Of a stretch of DNA of 17,278 nt, positions 1-7,167 are shown in pieces. The notes under the pieces are model-generated. The model saw only the letters and a list, made by a program, of their open reading frames with translations, made no database searches and had not been told where the DNA came from. Origin of the DNA: Chloroflexota bacterium (lineage in GTDB: Bacteria; Chloroflexota; Limnocylindria; QHBO01); contig JAPSGM010000011.1 of NCBI GenBank assembly GCA_031177555.1, positions 1 to 17,278 of the forward strand. The letters are read 5' to 3'. The translations under genes were made by a program, and so were the position numbers. Numbering within the stretch: position 1 is the first letter of the stretch; the number at the start of each line of letters is the position of its first letter.

Positions 1-1144
1 GGCCGTCGTCCAGGGTCACGTGCAGGACGTAGAGCGCGGGATCGGCCGGGCTCCAGTGGTCCACGCCGCCCAGCAGGAAGGCGGTGTCCAGCCGCTGCAC
101 CTCCCCCACCTCGAGGTCGCGCAGCGGGAGCTCGTCGGTGACCAGCGGCGCCGCGCCGTCGGCAACGAGCGCCTCCGCCACCGGGGCGGCCAGGTTCTGC
201 GGGCCGACGTCGGCCGGCAGGATCTCGACCCGGACGGTCGGCTCCGCCTCCTCCTCGGCGGGCGCCGTGGGCTCGACGAGCGGGGGGCCGGTCGGCAGCG
301 GTGCCTCCGCCTCACCCTCCCCCTCCTGGCCGACGAGTGTGGCGCCGCGGTGCACGAGGACCGAGACGTCGGCTCCGTCCAGGTGCGGGACGACGTCCGC
401 TCGCACGAGGTAGGTGGGCGGGGTGAGCTCGATCCACACCGGGCCGGTGAGGCCTCCGTAGTTCCACCAGTCCGCCAGGCCCCACGGCACGATGTCGTTG
501 CGCGTTCCCCAGGCCGGGTTGTCCACGCGGACGGCGATGACGTTGACCTCGCCGGGGAGCAGGGCCGCGCCGACGTCGAAGGCAAAGGGCGTGTACCCGC
601 CCTCGTGGTAGCCGACGTGGCGGCCGTTCACCCACACGTCGGCGATGTAGTTCGCCGAACCGAACTTGAGCGTGGCGGCGTGGCCGGCCCACGTCGAGGA
701 AACGAGGAAGCTGCGACGGTACCAGCCGCCGACCTCGTCCCCATCGGGCGGGTGGTTCAGCGCGCCCGGCACGTCCAGCTCCGTCCAGTCCGAGTCGTCG
801 TAGTCGGGCCGCTCGCGACCGCCCGCCTCGCGGACGATCGCGTCAATGGACTGGCTCCGTTCGGTGAGGGACAGGTCGGCCGAGAGCTCGACGCGCTCCG
901 TCCGCCACGGGCCGCTTAGCTCGAGCTGGCGGCGGGCCTGCCGGTCGAAGGTCGGGACCGGGATGCCGTTCTGGAAGGCCACCTCGAACCCGTCGTGCTC
1001 CTCCATGGCGAGCGTCGGCGGCAACGATCCCGGCCGCGCCGCGGGAGCGCAGCCGGAGAGCGCGGCGCCGGCGGCCAGCGCCGCGAGGACGAGGGGGATC
1101 AGCCCGGGCGGGCCGCCCTCAGCGCGAACCCGGCGGAACGGCAA
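1..1144 (-). CDS. Lipoprotein with glycoside hydrolase family 2-type sugar-binding domain (N-terminal part, cut by window edge)
   Basis: This is a partial gene: 381 codons are visible and the reading frame runs off base 1. The N-terminus is a lipoprotein signal: basic residues near the start, a hydrophobic run at about 15-29 and the lipobox LSGC with Cys32, so the protein is probably anchored outside the membrane. Residues about 115-245 look like the GH2 jelly-roll sugar-binding domain (WYRRSFLV, WVNGRHVGYHEGGYTPFAFD, a DNPAWGTRNDIVPWGLADWW-type stretch, GPVWIEL). A beta-sandwich region follows and is interrupted by an acidic, proline-rich segment at about 272-303. The catalytic TIM barrel, if there is one, lies outside the window, so beta-galactosidase-like activity is inferred only. 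I chose the TTG start because a GGAG lies 4 bases upstream; a CTG at 1102 is the alternative. It overlaps the upstream small gene by 26 bases, which suggests co-transcription. Confidence 0.8.
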   Translation of the reverse strand, partial: MPFRRVRAEGGPPGLIPLVLAALAAGAALSGCAPAARPGSLPPTLAMEEHDGFEVAFQNGIPVPTFDRQARRQLELSGPWRTERVELSADLSLTERSQSIDAIVREAGGRERPDYDDSDWTELDVPGALNHPPDGDEVGGWYRRSFLVSSTWAGHAATLKFGSANYIADVWVNGRHVGYHEGGYTPFAFDVGAALLPGEVNVIAVRVDNPAWGTRNDIVPWGLADWWNYGGLTGPVWIELTPPTYLVRADVVPHLDGADVSVLVHRGATLVGQEGEGEAEAPLPTGPPLVEPTAPAEEEAEPTVRVEILPADVGPQNLAAPVAEALVADGAAPLVTDELPLRDLEVGEVQRLDTAFLLGGVDHWSPADPALYVLHVTLDDG

Positions 1145-1304
1145 GGATCTCCAGTTCGCACTCGGTGCAGCGGAAGAGCCGCTCCCCGCGCTGCAGCCGG
1201 CGCTCGAGGTCGTCATCCTCGGAGGACGCGTGGCGGACCTCACGAAGCTCCCGCCAGTCGTCGCCATGCCGATGCAGCAGCGCTGCCTGGTCCAGGTTCA
1301 ACAA
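1119..1304 (-). CDS. Small 61-residue CxxC protein, function unknown
   Basis: I do not recognise a family. The start is a TTG preceded by a perfect GGAGGA seven bases upstream (bases 1312-1317 on the complementary strand). A longer version from an ATG at 1355 has no Shine-Dalgarno and would begin upstream of the promoter candidate, so I reject it. The protein is hydrophilic and charged, with an acidic patch (SSEDDDLERR, residues 28-37) and one zinc-knuckle-like pair in LFRCTECE (Cys46 and Cys49). One CxxC alone cannot make a four-ligand zinc site, so it might dimerise or be a degenerate rubredoxin-like ribbon; this is speculation. It precedes and overlaps the GH2-type lipoprotein gene and is divergent from the DUF47-Pit pair. 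The ribosome site, promoter and coding overlap together support a real gene. Confidence 0.6.
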   Translation of the reverse strand: MLNLDQAALLHRHGDDWRELREVRHASSEDDDLERRLQRGERLFRCTECELEILAVPPGSR

Positions 1305-1334
1305 CGTGTATTCCTCCGAATGGGTGCAGGGCTC

Positions 1335-1362
1335 ATCCTGACGAGTGTGCCGCATCGGTCAA
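1335..1362 (-). promoter_or_regulatory. Promoter candidate for the CxxC protein and lipoprotein genes
   Basis: On the minus strand, TTGACC (1362-1357) is followed after 16 bases by CAGGAT (1340-1335). The predicted transcription start is near 1328, giving a leader of about 24 bases that contains the GGAGGA ribosome site. The -35 is strong and the -10 is weak (3 of 6). Confidence 0.4.
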
Positions 1363-1407
1363 ACGGGACGATCCCGAATCGGCCGGCAGCGGCAGGGGTC
1401 GGCGGCG

Positions 1408-1413
1408 TAGGCT
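1408..1413 (+). promoter_or_regulatory. Possible -10 element upstream of the DUF47-pit pair
   Basis: TAGGCT fits the loose TANNNT -10 pattern common in high-GC bacteria and would give a leader of about 50 bases before the ATG at 1473. No good -35 is visible, and I see no 11-bp Pho-box-like repeats here. That suggests this pair is not under the same control as pstS. Confidence 0.25.
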
Positions 1414-1472
1414 GCAGGCGCGTGGTCCGCACGGCCCACGCGATCGGGAAACGTCCACCGGAGGGAAGCCAG

Positions 1473-2090
1473 ATGCGCCTGCCCTTCATCCCACGCGAGG
1501 AGAAGTTCTTCGACATGTTCGAGGAGGACGCCGTCAACGTCCTCGCCGCTGCGCGCCTGCTGGAGCGGTTCTTCGGCGATTACCACGATCGCGAGCGGAT
1601 CGCGCAGGAGCTCCGCGAGGCGGAGCATCGCGGCGACGTGCTCAGCCACGACATCGGGCACCGGCTCGCCAGCACGTTCGTCACACCCTTCGCCCGCGAG
1701 GACATCCACCAGCTGATCAGCCGCCTCGACGACATCCTCGACTTCGTCGAAGAGGTCGCCGACACCTGCGTGCTGTACAAGATCGAGAGCCCGACTCCCG
1801 AAGCCGCGGAGCAGGCGCAGATCATCGTCAAGCAGTGCGAGGAGCTCGTCAGCGCGCTCCAGAAGCTCCGCTCCTTCAAGGACATCCAGCCCCACTGGAT
1901 CGAGATCCATCGGCTGGAGAACGAGGGCGACCGCATCGCGCGCAATGCGGTGGCAGACCTGTTCAGCGACGGGCGAGATCCCGTGGACGTCATCAAGTGG
2001 AAGGACGTCTACGCTCTGCTCGAGGAGGCGGTCGACGCCTGCGAGGATGCCGCGAACGTAATCGAGCGCATCGTCGTCACCCATGCCTGA
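1473..2090 (+). CDS. PhoU-like DUF47 protein (phosphate transport regulator)
   Basis: This is a 205-residue, all-helical, highly charged cytoplasmic protein. It has the family's hallmarks: an N-terminal FIPREEKFFDMFEEDA, a middle segment of the type HDIGHRLASTFVTPFAREDI, LDDILDFVEEVAD, and a C-terminal segment with EGDRIARNAVADLF and KDVYALLEEAVDACEDAANVIERIVV. Length matches the DUF47/TIGR00153 family, whose members sit next to pit genes and are thought to modulate Pit transporters much as PhoU modulates Pst; the mechanism is not well established. The ATG follows a GAGGGA six bases upstream. Its stop codon lies inside the start of the next gene (8-base overlap), so translation of the two is probably coupled. 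Confidence 0.93.
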   Translation: MRLPFIPREEKFFDMFEEDAVNVLAAARLLERFFGDYHDRERIAQELREAEHRGDVLSHDIGHRLASTFVTPFAREDIHQLISRLDDILDFVEEVADTCVLYKIESPTPEAAEQAQIIVKQCEELVSALQKLRSFKDIQPHWIEIHRLENEGDRIARNAVADLFSDGRDPVDVIKWKDVYALLEEAVDACEDAANVIERIVVTHA

Positions 2091-3090
2091 CGCGGTTGAC
2101 GCCGCGTTCCTCGTCTTCGTCGCCGCGGTGGGCATGTCCTACGTGTACGCCTTCGTGGGCGGATTCACCGATGCGGCCAACGCCATCGCGACGTCGGTCG
2201 GGACGCGCGCGTTCACGCCCGGACAGGCGGTCCTGGTTGCCGGCATCTTCGAGCTGCTCGGGGCGCTGACGGGGACGGCGGTCGCGCTGACCATCGGGAC
2301 CGGCGTGGTGCGGCCCGAGCTCCTCACGCAGGGGGCCGTCGTGGCGGCCCTGGCTGGCGCGATGACGTGGAGCCTGCTGACGTATCGGTTCGGGATTCCG
2401 GTGAGCGAGACACACGGGCTGATCGGGGGCATCCTGGGCGTGGGGCTCTTCTACGCCGGGACGGGCGGAATCGTGTGGGGCGGCGTGGTACCGGTGCTCC
2501 TGGCGATCATCGCCTCGCCGGCCCTCGGCGTGATCGGCGGCATGGTCATGCTCGTCGTGGTGCGCATGGTCTTCAGTCGAACGCCGCGCGGCACCGGCCT
2601 GGCCTGGACCCGCAACCTCCAGCGCCTGTCGGCGATCTACATGGCCTTCAGCCATGGGCGCAACGACGCACAGAAACCGATGGGCGTCCTCACCCTGGCC
2701 CTGGTCGTGTACCTCGGCTTCCCGTCCGACGAGGTACCCCTCTGGGTCATCTTCAGCATCGGCGCCGTGGCGGCGATGGGCGTTGCGGTCGGCGGCTGGC
2801 GCATCATCAGGACCCTCGGGATGCGGATCACCGGCCTGGACTCGGCTCAGGGCTTTGCGGCGGAGATGTCTGCGGCGACCGTGCTGCAGCTTGCGTCCCA
2901 GGCCGGGATCCCGGTCAGTACCACGCACACGATCACATCGGCCATCGTCGGGGTCGGCGCGGTGAGCAATTGGCGGTCCATCCGCTGGACGCTGGTGATG
3001 GAGATCGTCTCGTCCTGGATCCTGACGCTCCCGGCGACCATCGTGTTGGGATTCCTGTACGCCGCCCTGCTGCGTGGGATCCTCGGCTGA
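2083..3090 (+). CDS. pit: Low-affinity inorganic phosphate transporter, Pit family
   Basis: This 335-residue polytopic membrane protein of the PiT family (TC 2.A.20) probably imports phosphate in symport with protons or as a metal-phosphate complex. The two inverted signature repeats are clear: GGFTDAANAIATSVGTRAF near the N-terminus and SHGRNDAQKPMG in the second half. The paired loop motifs GIPVSETHGLIGG and GIPVSTTHTITSAIVG are also present. About ten membrane segments can be read from the hydrophobic runs. The first signature has Thr where many members have Asn or His (GFTDAANA); this is probably tolerated. The gene has no ribosome site of its own and overlaps the DUF47 gene by 8 bases. 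A compact hairpin containing its stop codon separates it from pstS. Confidence 0.95.
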   Translation: MPDAVDAAFLVFVAAVGMSYVYAFVGGFTDAANAIATSVGTRAFTPGQAVLVAGIFELLGALTGTAVALTIGTGVVRPELLTQGAVVAALAGAMTWSLLTYRFGIPVSETHGLIGGILGVGLFYAGTGGIVWGGVVPVLLAIIASPALGVIGGMVMLVVVRMVFSRTPRGTGLAWTRNLQRLSAIYMAFSHGRNDAQKPMGVLTLALVVYLGFPSDEVPLWVIFSIGAVAAMGVAVGGWRIIRTLGMRITGLDSAQGFAAEMSAATVLQLASQAGIPVSTTHTITSAIVGVGAVSNWRSIRWTLVMEIVSSWILTLPATIVLGFLYAALLRGILG

Positions 3091-3101
3091 GCCGAGTTCT
3101 T
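3082..3101 (+). terminator. Compact intrinsic terminator with the pit stop codon in its loop
   Basis: CTCGGC (3082-3087) and GCCGAG (3091-3096) form a perfect 6-bp stem. The three-base loop is the TGA stop codon of pit, and TTCTT follows. The stem is short and the T tract is imperfect, so termination may be partial. It ends exactly where the Pho-box-like repeats begin, insulating the inducible pst operon from pit. Confidence 0.5.
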
Positions 3102-3143
3102 AACACAGCGCTGACACCGGCCTGAACCGCAGTTGACGGCGGG
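3100..3143 (+). promoter_or_regulatory. Pho-box-like operator: four 11-bp direct repeat units upstream of pstS
   Basis: Four units start at 3100, 3111, 3122 and 3133, with an exact 11-base period. Their leading seven bases are TTAACAC, CTGACAC, CTGAACC and TTGACGG. An 11-bp direct-repeat period is the established architecture of PhoB/PhoP binding sites (E. coli core CTGTCAT plus a 4-base spacer). The array ends about 75 bases before the pstS start, a sensible position for activation. A possible weak -10 (GATGCT, 3148-3153) lies just downstream. The likely binder is the response regulator encoded at 7884-8624. Confidence 0.7.
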
Positions 3144-3217
3144 GTCCGATGCTTCCCATGCGAGCGTGCCCGAGGTCCGCGCCTGCGCGACCGGGCATCC
3201 CCAACAGGAGGAACGCA

Positions 3218-4249
3218 TTGGACGTCAACCGACGATGGCTTCGACCGGCGCTCCCGATCACGATCGCGCTGGCGCTCGCCCTTGCGGCCTGCGGCAACGG
3301 CGGCGGGGGTGCCGCCAGCGGGGAAGGCGATGGCGATGGCGGCGAGATCTTCGTTTCCGGCTCCTCGACTGTGGAGCCGATCACGAACCGCGTTGCGGAG
3401 GTCTACGCCGAGGACAACCCCGATTTCGCGTACACGGTGGAAGGACCGGGAACCGGTGACGGCTTCGCCCTGTTCTGCAACGGCGAGACCGACATCAGCG
3501 ACGCGTCGCGCCCGATCAGCGAAGAGGAGGTCGCTGCCTGCGAGGCGAGCGGCGTCGAGCACGTCGAGCTGCTGGTGGCCTATGACGGGCTTTCGGTCAT
3601 CACCTCGGCCGAGAACAGCGACATCGACTGCCTGAGCTTCCTGGACCTCTACGCGCTGCTCGGTCCCGAGTCGGAGGGCTTCGACTCGTGGAGCGATGCG
3701 AACGAGCTGGCCGCGGAGCTCGAGAGCGCGTACGGCACCGAGTACGGAGAAAGCCACGCCCCGTACCCGGACGCGCCGCTGAGCCCGACGGCGCCGGGCG
3801 AGGAATCCGGCACGTTCGACAGCTTCGTCGAGATCGCGCTGACCGACATCGCGGAGGCACGTGGCCTGGAGCCGACCACGCGCCCGGACTACACGGCATC
3901 GGCGAACGACAACGTGATCATCGAAGCGGTCGCCGGCAGCCCCAGCTCGCTCGGCTGGGTGGGACTGGCCTTCGCCTCGGAAGCCGAGGGCATCAGGTCG
4001 CTGGAGGTGGACGGCGGCGACGGCTGCGTCGCGCCCAGCGACGCGACGGTGGCCGACGAGTCCTATCCAATCAGCCGGCCCCTGTTCATCTACCCGAACC
4101 TGGCCGCCGTCGAGGAGAATCCGGCGGTCGCCGCCTTCGTGGACTTCTACGTCTCGGCCGATGGGCTGGCGCTGGCCGGCGAGGTCGGGTACGTGCCGCT
4201 CACCGAGGAGCAGGGCCAGGCGACCCGCGACGCCTGGGAAGCCCGCTGA
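3218..4249 (+). CDS. pstS: Phosphate ABC transporter, substrate-binding lipoprotein PstS
   Basis: This is the high-affinity phosphate-binding component of the Pst transporter, anchored to the outer face of the membrane. I chose the TTG start because AGGAGG lies six bases upstream (3206-3211). A longer frame from 3149 lacks a ribosome site and would put extra sequence before the signal peptide. The signal peptide runs from the basic residues NRRWLR through a hydrophobic stretch to the lipobox LAAC (Cys25), followed by a glycine-rich linker. The mature protein begins with the PstS phosphate-binding motif (SGSSTVEPITN). It also has GTGDGFALFCNGETDISDAS and SRPI, resembling SphX/PstS-type proteins, and APGEESGTFDSFVE, another typical binding segment. 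The protein has 343 residues and is rich in acidic residues. It is the first gene after the Pho box. Confidence 0.95.
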   Translation: MDVNRRWLRPALPITIALALALAACGNGGGGAASGEGDGDGGEIFVSGSSTVEPITNRVAEVYAEDNPDFAYTVEGPGTGDGFALFCNGETDISDASRPISEEEVAACEASGVEHVELLVAYDGLSVITSAENSDIDCLSFLDLYALLGPESEGFDSWSDANELAAELESAYGTEYGESHAPYPDAPLSPTAPGEESGTFDSFVEIALTDIAEARGLEPTTRPDYTASANDNVIIEAVAGSPSSLGWVGLAFASEAEGIRSLEVDGGDGCVAPSDATVADESYPISRPLFIYPNLAAVEENPAVAAFVDFYVSADGLALAGEVGYVPLTEEQGQATRDAWEAR

Positions 4250-4268
4250 GCGGTCCATCCATCCGGAG

Positions 4269-4297
4269 TGGCCGGGTGGCGACTGGTCGCCCGGCCA
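4269..4297 (+). promoter_or_regulatory. Strong hairpin between pstS and pstC
   Basis: TGGCCGGG (4269-4276) and CCCGGCCA (4290-4297) are perfectly complementary. Inner CGA/TCG pairing is possible after a small bulge. There is no T tract. In an operon whose first product, the binding protein, is needed in excess, such a hairpin most likely protects the 3' end of pstS mRNA or attenuates read-through. That role is inference. Confidence 0.45.
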
Positions 4298-4331
4298 GTG
4301 CATGGCGAGGCGCTATGGTTCCCGCTGACCG

Positions 4332-5276
4332 ATGACGGCCATCCCCAGCCATTCCCCGCGGCTGAGCGTCGACGACCTGCGCGGCAGCTCCGCTCGCCGG
4401 CGTCGCGAGCTGTTCGTCCGCATCGCGTTCATGGCGGCCGCGTCGCTGTCCATCGTCATCAGCCTGCTGATCATCCTTTCCCTGGCCGGCGAGGCGTGGA
4501 ACTTCATCAGCCAGGTGGACCTGCCACTCCTCTTGGAGCGCGGCTGGTTCCCTCGCCGGGACCTGTTCGGCATCCCGACGATCGTGGCCGGAACCCTGGT
4601 CGTGGCCGGGATCGGGATGCTGGTCGCGACGCCGCTCGGCCTGGGTGCGGCCATCTACCTGTCGGAATACGCCTCGCCGCGGGCGCGACGGGTGATCAAG
4701 CCCGTGCTGGAGGTCCTGGCCGGCATCCCGAGCGTGGTGCTCGGCTACTTCGCGCTGCAGGTCATCAGCCCGGTGGTGGTCGACCAGGCTTGCCCGGGGA
4801 TCACCGAGCAGTTCAACCTGGCTGCCGCAGGCATCGGGGTGGGCGTCCTGATCACGCCGCTGGTGGCCTCGGTGGCGGAGGACGCAATGTACGCGGTGCC
4901 TCGCTCGCTGCGTGAGGCGGCGTACGGGCTCGGCGCGCAGAGGCGGACGACCAGCCTGCGGGTCGTGTTCCCGGCCGCCATCAGCGGCATCGTGGCCGCC
5001 CTGATCCTGGGCCTGTCGCGCGGCATCGGCGAGACGATGGTCGTCTCGATCGCCGCCGGCGCCACCGGTGGGTCGTTGTTCAGCGTCAACCCCTGCGCTC
5101 CCGGACAGACGATGACCGCTGCCATGACCGCGCTCGCAACCGGGTCCGACCAGGTCCGGGGCGCGACCCTGGCGTTCCCCAGCCTCTTCTTCGTGGGCAT
5201 GCTGCTCTTCGTCTTCACGCTGGCGCTGAACCTGTTCGCCGATCGCTTCGTGCGCCGCGTGCGGGTGCGTTACTGA
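4332..5276 (+). CDS. pstC: Phosphate ABC transporter permease PstC
   Basis: This is one half of the Pst channel, 314 residues with six predicted membrane segments. The first spans about residues 29-52, after a basic cytoplasmic tail (SSARRRRELF). The cytoplasmic coupling motif that docks on PstB is present as SLREAAYGLGAQRRTTSLRV (an EAA---G loop), and LSRGIGETMVVSIAAG is typical of PstC. Two single cysteines lie in predicted outer loops (DQACPG and NPCAPG) and could form a disulfide; this is inference. The gene lies 82 bases downstream of pstS, past a strong hairpin. No Shine-Dalgarno is visible before its ATG. A TATGGT at 4314-4319 could be a -10 giving a nearly leaderless internal transcript, but no -35 supports it. 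It overlaps pstA by one base. Confidence 0.95.
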   Translation: MTAIPSHSPRLSVDDLRGSSARRRRELFVRIAFMAAASLSIVISLLIILSLAGEAWNFISQVDLPLLLERGWFPRRDLFGIPTIVAGTLVVAGIGMLVATPLGLGAAIYLSEYASPRARRVIKPVLEVLAGIPSVVLGYFALQVISPVVVDQACPGITEQFNLAAAGIGVGVLITPLVASVAEDAMYAVPRSLREAAYGLGAQRRTTSLRVVFPAAISGIVAALILGLSRGIGETMVVSIAAGATGGSLFSVNPCAPGQTMTAAMTALATGSDQVRGATLAFPSLFFVGMLLFVFTLALNLFADRFVRRVRVRY

Positions 5277-6229
5277 TGGCCGCAACGCCGCGCGGCCAGG
5301 CGATCACCGCAGCCGAGGCGGTGCGCCGCTCGCTCGAAGGCCGGGAGCGTACGGATTGGCGCAGCCCGGCCTTTCATGGGCTTCTCGTCCTGCTGCTGGT
5401 CCTCACGCTGGGAGTGCTGGCCTGGCTGCTCACCGTGGTGTTCCTCAACGGCATGCCCGTGCTCCTCGAGCGCGGCCCCGACTTCCTGACGGCTCCCCTG
5501 GCGTCCCAGCCTCAGCGGGCCGGGGTGGGCCAGGCGATCCAGGGATCGCTGATGCTGATGGGCTTCGTCGTGGTGCTCAGCTTCCCGCTCGGGATCGGCG
5601 CCGCCGTGTACCTGGAGGAGTACGCGTCCGACACCCGCTTCACCCGCTTCGTCAACACGGTGGTTCGCAACCTGGCGGGAGTCCCGTCCATCGTCTACGG
5701 CCTGCTGGGCCTGGCGGTCTTCGTGGTCGCGCTCGGGGACCTCGTCGGCCCGGGCCCAGCCTCCGGCCGCAGCCTCATCGCCGGTGGCCTCACCATGGCC
5801 ATCCTGGTGCTGCCGATCGTGATCATCACCAGCTCGGAGGCGCTGCGGGCTGTGCCCGCCTCCATCCGGGAAGCTGCGTTCGGCGTGGGCGCCACCCGGT
5901 GGGAGGTCGTCCGCAGCCACGTGCTGCCGTACGCCGCTCCGGGCATCTTCACCGGCACCATCCTGTCGATGGCCCGGGCCTTCGGGGAGACGGCGCCCCT
6001 CATCCTGGTGGGAGCGGTCGTCGGCGGCTTCAGCGTCCGCTACGACAACCTGCTCGAGCAGCTGCAGGGGCGATACACCGCGCTGCCGACGACCGTCTAC
6101 GACTGGGCGCGCAAGCCGGCGACCTTCGAGGGCAACGTGTACGCCGCGATCGTGGTGCTCATCGTGGTGCTGCTGGTGGTCAACGCCCTGGCCATCTACC
6201 TGCGCAACCGATTCGAACGTAGGTGGTGA
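5276..6229 (+). CDS. pstA: Phosphate ABC transporter permease PstA
   Basis: This is the second channel subunit, 317 residues with about six membrane segments. A cytoplasmic N-terminal tail of some 30 residues precedes the first helix, which begins near FHGLLVLLLVLTLGVLAWLL. The sequence has GAAVYLEEYA, the NLAGVPSIVYGLLGLAVFV segment characteristic of PstA/PstC, the EAA coupling loop SIREAAFGVGATRWEVVRSH and the motif ARAFGETAPLILVGA. The TGATG junction with pstC implies stop-start coupling and equal synthesis of the two permeases. The last helix is followed by a short basic end (RNRFERRW). Confidence 0.95.
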   Translation: MAATPRGQAITAAEAVRRSLEGRERTDWRSPAFHGLLVLLLVLTLGVLAWLLTVVFLNGMPVLLERGPDFLTAPLASQPQRAGVGQAIQGSLMLMGFVVVLSFPLGIGAAVYLEEYASDTRFTRFVNTVVRNLAGVPSIVYGLLGLAVFVVALGDLVGPGPASGRSLIAGGLTMAILVLPIVIITSSEALRAVPASIREAAFGVGATRWEVVRSHVLPYAAPGIFTGTILSMARAFGETAPLILVGAVVGGFSVRYDNLLEQLQGRYTALPTTVYDWARKPATFEGNVYAAIVVLIVVLLVVNALAIYLRNRFERRW

Positions 6230-6308
6230 GGCGGTTACCGTCGACTTCGGGCCGGAGGCGCCGCCGTCGGCCGAGCGAGATGCCGGGAAAGGCCCGACAA
6301 TACATCTG

Positions 6309-7157
6309 ATGCCAGCCAGACCCACCCTGGACGAGTCCGAGCAGATCGCCCCGGCGGCCACCACCGACGCCGCTCCGCTGGCCTTCCCGGAGGACGACGT
6401 CGTCTTTCGGGTTGAGTCGGTCTCCTGCTACTACGGTTCGTTCCGCGCCGTTCGCGACGTGAGCCTGGAGGTGCCGCGCAACAGGATCACCGCGCTCATC
6501 GGCCCCTCCGGCTCGGGGAAGAGCACGCTGCTCCGCAGCTTCAACCGCATGAACGACCTCATCGAGACCGCCCGCCTGGAAGGGCGCATCCTCTACCACG
6601 GGGTCGACCTGCATGCCGATGGCGTGGACCCGGTCGAGGTGCGGCGGCGGATCGGGATGGTGTTCCAGAAACCGAATCCGTTCCCCAAGTCGATCTACGA
6701 CAACGTGGCGTTCGGCCCGCGGATTGCCGGCTACCGGGGCGACATGGACGCGCTGGTGGAGCGCTCGCTGACGCGCGCGGCGCTGTGGGACGAGGTCAAG
6801 GACAAGCTGCGAGCGCCCGGGACGACGCTGTCGGGCGGCCAGCAACAGCGGCTGTGCATCGCGCGCGCCATCGCCGTCGAGCCGGACGTCATCCTCATGG
6901 ACGAGCCGGCCAGCGCCCTCGACCCCATCGCCACGCTGCGGATCGAGGAGCTGATGCATGAGCTCAAGGAGAACTACACGATCCTGATCGTGACCCACAA
7001 CATGCAGCAGGCGGCCCGCGCCAGCGACTACACCGCGTTCCTGAGCATGGGCGAGGACCGGGCCGGATACCTGGTCGAGATGGCGCCGACCGAGCGGCTC
7101 TTCACCTCGCCGCAGCACCGGCTCACTGAGGACTACATCACGGGCCGGTTCGGGTAG
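6309..7157 (+). CDS. pstB: Phosphate ABC transporter ATP-binding protein PstB
   Basis: This cytoplasmic ATPase drives phosphate import. Its 282 residues make it somewhat longer than usual for PstB, because of an N-terminal extension of about 25 residues (PARPTLDESEQIAPAATTDA) with no obvious function. The core is canonical: Walker A GPSGSGKST (65-73), Q-loop in GMVFQKPNPFPKSIYDNVAFGPR, signature LSGGQQQRL (174-182), Walker B VILMDEP followed by ASALDP, and the switch His in IVTHNMQQA. A gap of 79 bases separates it from pstA. That gap holds GC-rich inverted repeats (GGCCG/CGGCC) and no clear ribosome site before the ATG. No other in-frame start fits better, so the exact start is the least certain part of the call. 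Confidence 0.95.
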   Translation: MPARPTLDESEQIAPAATTDAAPLAFPEDDVVFRVESVSCYYGSFRAVRDVSLEVPRNRITALIGPSGSGKSTLLRSFNRMNDLIETARLEGRILYHGVDLHADGVDPVEVRRRIGMVFQKPNPFPKSIYDNVAFGPRIAGYRGDMDALVERSLTRAALWDEVKDKLRAPGTTLSGGQQQRLCIARAIAVEPDVILMDEPASALDPIATLRIEELMHELKENYTILIVTHNMQQAARASDYTAFLSMGEDRAGYLVEMAPTERLFTSPQHRLTEDYITGRFG

Positions 7158-7167
7158 GAAGGGTCGA

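Noticed and set aside
1305..1355. ATG-initiated 17-residue extension of the small CxxC protein.
   Set aside because: It lacks a ribosome site and overlaps the -10 of the promoter candidate; the TTG at 1304 has a perfect GGAGGA.
2933..4303. A 456-codon minus-strand frame opposite pstS.
   Set aside because: It would cover the Pho box and all of pstS, has no recognisable domain and has shadow-like composition.
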